Assembly (NCBI GenBank): GCA_016840125.1
Contig: JAEOSY010000268.1
Location: forward strand, 1-16,350
From: Candidatus Helarchaeota archaeon
Lineage (GTDB): Archaea; Asgardarchaeota; Lokiarchaeia; Helarchaeales; HEL-GB-A
DNA: 16,350 nucleotides
Reading direction: 5' to 3'
Below are positions 13,427 through 16,350 of this stretch, in pieces. Numbering within the stretch: the first letter of the stretch is position 1; each line of letters starts with the position of its first letter. The position numbers and the translations under genes were made by a program. Below the pieces are notes generated by a model that had not been told where the DNA came from, did not search any database, and saw only the letters and a program-made list of their open reading frames with translations.

Positions 13427-13999
13427 TCAACTCAAATATCTTTTAATTACATCCGCTTTTGTTATAATTCCGGCTATATTTCCCTCATCCATCAGGAGCA
13501 CAGCGGAATGCCCATGCTGGGTAAGAAGATCCTCCACACTTTTTAAGGACGCTGAAATTGACAACATAGGGAGATTATCTTCTTCCGTCATTATTTCCAT
13601 TGTCGGTTGTGATAGAATACCTGTTCCCTTGTTAATCAAATTCATAGTAATAGTTGTCTCCTTTATGGCACCAATGACATGTCCCGTTTCATTACACACC
13701 GGAACTTGACTGATCCCTTCTTCGGACATAAGCGTCGAGGCTTTACTAATAGGATCGGTTTCTTGAATGGTAATGACTTTTTTAACAGCCACATCTATTG
13801 CCTTTAATTGTTTTTGATTAGTTTCAATTAAGACCCTTAAAATCTTTCGGACAGTACTTAGTCTGGGATCCACTGTTCCCGCCTCAATTCGCGCGATTAG
13901 CGACTGACTAACAGACGCTTTTTTGGCAACTTCCTGTTGGGTTAAACCACTTTTTTTTCTGTAACGTTTGAGGTCCTCTGGAGTGGGAAGGTTTATCAT
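13427..13999 (-). CDS. XRE-type transcription regulator with paired CBS domains
   Basis: A 190-residue regulator. An XRE/Cro helix-turn-helix fills residues 5-50 (KSGLTQQEVAKKASVSQSLI followed by RIEAGTVDPRLSTVRKIL). Two CBS domains follow at about 73-125 (ITIQETDPISKASTLM ... ISQVPVCNETGHVIGAI) and 135-190 (IMTEEDNLPMLSISASL ... HSAVLLMDEGNIAGIITKADV). CBS pairs bind adenosyl compounds such as AMP, ATP or SAM, so DNA binding probably responds to energy state or SAM. This architecture is common in archaea. It is the first gene of the minus-strand run that includes L22e and a radical SAM enzyme, so it may control that operon. ATG at 13999 shows no clear Shine-Dalgarno; a TATA-like TTTTAAAA lies 27 bases upstream, which suggests a leaderless transcript. 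Confidence 0.9.
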   Translation of the reverse strand: MINLPTPEDLKRYRKKSGLTQQEVAKKASVSQSLIARIEAGTVDPRLSTVRKILRVLIETNQKQLKAIDVAVKKVITIQETDPISKASTLMSEEGISQVPVCNETGHVIGAIKETTITMNLINKGTGILSQPTMEIMTEEDNLPMLSISASLKSVEDLLTQHGHSAVLLMDEGNIAGIITKADVIKRYLS

Positions 14000-14219
14000 T
14001 ATTTAAGCCTTAAATTGTTACTTTTTAAAATTTTTAGGATTTCCAGATATTTATTTGAAATACGTTAATATCCACTTTCTTTTTTCATTCCATCACAAAA
14101 TTAAAACTTATCTATTTGAATCTCAGTAATTTTATCGGAGAATCCCTTCACATAAATAGTACTAGGATTATGATCTGATATTCCTTGAATTGAAGAAGTA
14201 TTTAAGAGGATTGAGTGAA
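14000..14219. other. Divergent intergenic region between XRE-CBS and DUF1847 genes
   Basis: This gap carries outward promoters for both neighbours: the minus-strand TTTTAAAA box and a plus-strand candidate CATAAATAG (14151-14159) for the DUF1847 gene. No gene is supported. A TTG-initiated extension from 14190 of the DUF1847 frame has no ribosome-binding site. Confidence 0.5.
14023..14030 (-). promoter_or_regulatory. Putative TATA box for the XRE-CBS/L22e run, probably leaderless
   Basis: TTTTAAAA is centred 27 bases before the ATG at 13999, the normal TATA-to-start distance in archaea. With no ribosome-binding site upstream of that ATG, transcription probably begins at the start codon. Confidence 0.45.
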
Positions 14220-14864
14220 ATGAACTGTGCAAATTGCAAAAAATTAGTGTGCCTCGTTGATGGTAGAAAAAAGCCGCTTAATTGTCCTGTAGTAGATAAC
14301 CCTGAGATTTTTACAAAAGCGCGTGAATTATATGAAGATCCTGAGAACAAGGAAATGGCCAAGAATGCTGGGATCGTTGAAGCTGCTGGTTATCTTGAAT
14401 GGCCTCGGCTAAAAGATACAATAGAATATGCTAAGTTAATGCGATATAAAAATCTTGGACTTGCATTTTGTATCGGGCTATTGGAGGAAGCTCGGAAAAT
14501 TCAACAAATACTTCAGGAATATGGGTTTGAAATCAACTCAAGTCTTTGCAAAACAGGTAGTTTCACAAAAACTGAAGTAGGAAATGTCCCTAAAGAGTTT
14601 CAAATGACTTCCAAGACTGGGTATTCAATAGGTTTTGTGTCTTGCAATCCAATTGCCCAAGCTTTACTTTTCAATGAAGCAAAAACTGATTTTAATATTA
14701 TTGTTGGATTGTGCGTAGGGCATGATTCATTATTTATTAAATATTCCAAAGCGCCAGTTACCGTTCTCATAGCAAAAGACAGACGACTCGCTCATAATCC
14801 TGCAGCAGCTCTCTATACTTACTATAATACTAAATTTTTTCAACGTGATTTGCATCAAAAATGA
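14220..14864 (+). CDS. DUF1847 family cysteine-rich protein
   Basis: A 214-residue protein that I assign to DUF1847, a family of putative metal-binding proteins. The N-terminus carries Cys3, Cys6, Cys11 and Cys22 (MNCANCKKLVCLVDG, then NCPVVD), a likely metal or cluster site. Later Cys-containing turns include LGLAFCIGLLEEA, SLCKTG, VSCNPIAQALLFNEA and IVGLCVGHDSLFIKYS (the last with the VGHD signature). Function is not established. The family is found in anaerobic bacteria and archaea. ATG at 14220 has AGAGGA about ten bases upstream, which is why I do not use the in-frame TTG at 14190. It lies divergent to XRE-CBS, which might control it. A T7 run at 14943-14949 is a possible terminator. 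Confidence 0.75.
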   Translation: MNCANCKKLVCLVDGRKKPLNCPVVDNPEIFTKARELYEDPENKEMAKNAGIVEAAGYLEWPRLKDTIEYAKLMRYKNLGLAFCIGLLEEARKIQQILQEYGFEINSSLCKTGSFTKTEVGNVPKEFQMTSKTGYSIGFVSCNPIAQALLFNEAKTDFNIIVGLCVGHDSLFIKYSKAPVTVLIAKDRRLAHNPAAALYTYYNTKFFQRDLHQK

Positions 14865-14942
14865 CGTAAAACAAATGAGCTGGATAAAAAATTCTGTATT
14901 TTTACATCTTATATCGTCGCTGTTTTAACACCAACATGTTAA

Positions 14943-14949
14943 TTTTTTT
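14943..14949 (+). terminator. Possible T-tract terminator after the DUF1847 gene
   Basis: A T7 run followed by a C/T-rich stretch lies about 80 bases past the stop at 14864. It could end the DUF1847 transcript before the separate TFS-like gene. The T-run is short, so confidence is low. Confidence 0.3.
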
Positions 14950-15104
14950 CCTCCTCTTGAACCTAAAATTGCTATAAACCTATACAAATTTGCTGGGAAT
15001 CCTGAAGGCAAAGTTTAAATTGAACGGTTTTAACAAAAAGATGATTGGAAGAACGACTTCCTTTATAGTCGAAATAGAAAAAACAAAGTATGGAGATGAA
15101 TTGA

Positions 15105-15380
15105 GTGAAATTCTGCGATGAATGTGGTGCCCTATTAGTACCTAAAAAAGAAAAAGGTAGTAAAAAGATTTCTTTGATTTGTCGCAAATGCGGAAATAAG
15201 CTCACGACAGATCCAGAAGAAGTAAGTGACTACAAGATTTCCTCCGATTTAAATCATGTAACTCGTGAAAAGATTGAGATTATAAAAGAAAAATCTCGAC
15301 GTGTAAAAAGAGTCACTGGCGAGGACCGCGAAGCTTTCGAGGATTTCTTTGAAGATGACAGCGGCGTGGAATCTTATTAA
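15105..15380 (+). CDS. TFS/RPB9-type single zinc-ribbon protein with acidic tail
   Basis: A 91-residue protein. Residues 1-34 match the N-terminal zinc ribbon of archaeal transcription factor S and of RNA polymerase subunits RPB9/RPC11 (MKFCDECGALLVPKKEKGSK ... LICRKCGNKL), with Cys4, Cys7, Cys26 and Cys29. The second, C-terminal ribbon that carries the catalytic DE pair for transcript cleavage in TFS/TFIIS is absent. Instead the protein ends in a helix of basic residues and an acidic tail, EDREAFEDFFEDDSG. So it may bind polymerase without cleavage activity, or be an unrelated ribbon protein. GTG start (15105) with GGAGATGA nine bases upstream; the next codon reads AAA-TTC-TGC. Monocistronic. 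Confidence 0.75.
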   Translation: MKFCDECGALLVPKKEKGSKKISLICRKCGNKLTTDPEEVSDYKISSDLNHVTREKIEIIKEKSRRVKRVTGEDREAFEDFFEDDSGVESY

Positions 15381-15520
15381 CTTTTAAGGCACAGAACTTC
15401 AGAAAGAAATCCGGAATGGGTTATCCGTTAGCTTAGAACATCGAAAAAAAAATGATAGTCTAATTTTCTCGTTAAATAAAAATCCTTTATTAGAATTGAA
15501 TATATTTTTTAATCACTTCA

Positions 15521-15528
15521 AATATAAG
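15521..15528 (+). promoter_or_regulatory. Putative TATA box for the GIFT-like gene
   Basis: AATATAAG lies about 64 bases before the ATG at 15588, so transcription would begin near 15550 and leave a leader of about 40 bases. Confidence is low because the flanking DNA is AT-rich throughout. Confidence 0.3.
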
Positions 15529-15587
15529 AAGAATGTAAATTACCCTAAATTTTACATTTGAGAATAGTTTTTTCGATGGTAGGTTAG

Positions 15588-16031
15588 ATGAGTCTGCGAT
15601 TAATTATCGATCAGAGTCACGGAGAATTTCTAACAGTAGCTAAAACAGAAATTTTTCAAGCAATGCTAGCAGAAATGCAATTTATTATCTTTCCCCTCAT
15701 AGATCGCCCAATTACCGTTGAAAAAATTAAGGATGATCAAGTCCTCTTCCTTGGCTGTCCGTCATACGCTTTTGATGATGCAGAAATAAGTGCAATCATA
15801 CAATATGTGGAAATGGGTAATTTTCTCATACTAGTTAGCGGAAGTGGGGGCGATTTCGCCAATAATACTAATTTGAGTGAGATTGGACGACGATTCGAAT
15901 TTGAATTCAACCCCGATTATGTAGAAGATGAAAAACATTACCTCAATTTTTCAAGAATCCCCGTCCTTCACAAATTTAAGAAAAGCTCTATCACTTGTAA
16001 ATTTTTAACAACAGAGTTTGTAAACAAATAA
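15588..16031 (+). CDS. GIFT/IFT52-like domain protein, probably truncated
   Basis: A 147-residue protein resembling the GIFT domain (the N-terminal part of eukaryotic IFT52 and DUF4350-like prokaryotic proteins, a glutamine-amidotransferase-like fold). Visible marks are LRLIIDQSHGEF (residues 3-14), DQVLFLGCPSYAFDDAEI (50-67), the helix-strand run AIIQYVEMGNFLILVSGSGG (69-88), then FANNTNLSEIGRRFEFEF (90-107), which matches the GIFT 'N-x-NL-L-x-x-F' stretch. GIFT domains usually run to about 200 residues or more. Here the last 12 codons fall inside the first unit of the GTAAAC repeat array, so the true C-terminus may have been lost. Short ATG leader GGTAGGTTAG. Role in Asgard archaea unknown; the likeness to ciliary IFT52 is at fold level. 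Confidence 0.55.
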   Translation: MSLRLIIDQSHGEFLTVAKTEIFQAMLAEMQFIIFPLIDRPITVEKIKDDQVLFLGCPSYAFDDAEISAIIQYVEMGNFLILVSGSGGDFANNTNLSEIGRRFEFEFNPDYVEDEKHYLNFSRIPVLHKFKKSSITCKFLTTEFVNK

Positions 16032-16230
16032 CGAAGAGGTCTATCTTTTTTGTAAACTTCTAACAATGGGTTCTTGCGGTATTCGTAAACATTTTTTCGT
16101 AAACATTTTTCGAGTTTCGTAAACATTTTTTCGTAAACTTATTTCCAATCCTCTGTCTAGGCAATAGGCGGCGACGTGACGGAAAGCATACAGGCGGGAG
16201 TTTGGAAAATTGTTTACACGGTTCGTAAAC
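15994..16230. repeat. GTAAAC tandem repeat array, period ~33-34 bases
   Basis: GTAAAC occurs at 16020, 16052, 16085, 16099, 16119, 16133 and 16225, with an inverted copy GTTTAC at 16212. Copies at 16085/16119 and at 16099/16133 are 34 bases apart, and 16020, 16052, 16085, 16119 are 32-34 apart, so the unit is ~33-34 bases. Units starting near 16083 and 16117 are almost identical for 22 bases. An older pair is visible as TTGTAAATTTTTAACAACAG (15995-16014) and TTTGTAAACTTCTAACAATG (about 16050-16068). No unique spacers separate them, so this is not a CRISPR array. It resembles an iteron or operator cluster. Confidence 0.6.
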
Positions 16231-16350
16231 TCTTTTCGAAAATTATTTGCAAGATTGGTCGACTTCCCGCGTTTTTAATAATCAGAACAAAGGTTCGCTG
16301 GAACCTGTGAAGGAAAGGAGTTATTTTTCATTCTCGAATTTGAATTGGAA
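16032..16350. other. Right-end region without recognisable gene
   Basis: After the repeat array no gene is supported. A more GC-rich patch lies at about 16161-16200, and a perfect 5-bp stem GGTTC-GCTG-GAACC at about 16302-16315. The latter is too tight (4-base loop) to be a tRNA T-arm. The window ends before any further start can be judged. Confidence 0.5.

Noticed and set aside
13419..13709. 96-codon plus-strand frame opposite XRE-CBS
   Set aside because: It is antisense to a clear CBS-domain gene and has no family resemblance.
14972..15205. 77-codon minus-strand frame
   Set aside because: It overlaps the TFS-like zinc-ribbon gene in antisense; the real gene has a good ribbon and ribosome-binding site.
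16020..16230. Possible CRISPR array from the GTAAAC repeats
   Set aside because: Repeats are only 6-12 bases, spaced irregularly (14, 20, 32-34), partly inverted, and the material between them is itself repetitive, not unique spacers.
16300..16316. tRNA T-arm-like GGTTC...GAACC
   Set aside because: The loop is only four bases and no acceptor, D or anticodon arms can be drawn around it.

Overview
The window reads as chromosomal DNA of an Asgard archaeon, most likely of the Lokiarchaeia/Promethearchaeota type. The main evidence is a small protein that aligns along its length with eukaryotic ribosomal protein eL22 (L22e). Supporting signs are an Elf1-type transcription elongation factor, a GIFT/IFT52-like domain, an archaeal XRE-CBS regulator and a TFS/RPB9-type zinc ribbon. 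The DNA is AT-rich, with TATA-like boxes and T-tract ends, and the envelope proteins are dense in N-x-S/T sequons. No rRNA, tRNA, CRISPR array or complete transposon was seen.

Layout, left to right. Bases 1-572 hold no recognisable gene. At 573-2369 (+) lie a membrane-anchored, apparently extracellular alpha/beta hydrolase and a four-helix membrane protein, forming a two-gene unit. At 2371-2784 (-) is a small DUF6788-like protein. A 544-base gap with short repeats follows, then a winged-helix protein (3329-3607, +). The minus-strand gene at 3624-4427 encodes an unusual Elf1-like protein with three identically spaced zinc ribbons and an acidic, tryptophan-punctuated tail. At 5952-4547 (-) a metallo-beta-lactamase-fold hydrolase and a HAD-IIA phosphatase are almost certainly co-transcribed, with a 2-base gap. 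A divergent SCP2-like lipid-binding protein (6092-6637, +) converges on a secreted C13/legumain-like peptidase (8118-6661, -).

Bases 8119-9079 form a 960-base region without a gene but rich in structure: a 14-bp inverted repeat enclosing T/A palindromes, and two diverged copies of a ~175-base element lying ~249 bases apart. It precedes a TPR-like two-helix membrane protein (9080-9697, +).

Bases 13999-9704 (-) hold a six-gene run: XRE-CBS regulator, two-helix membrane protein, L22e, single-pass glycosylated surface protein, SPL-type radical SAM enzyme, and flavin-reductase-like protein. The first genes are tightly spaced, so a eukaryote-type ribosomal protein sits inside an operon led by a ligand-sensing regulator. 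The right part (14220-16031, +) holds a DUF1847 protein, a single-ribbon TFS-like protein and a short GIFT-like ORF. The last 12 codons of that ORF run into an array of GTAAAC repeats with a ~33-34-base period.
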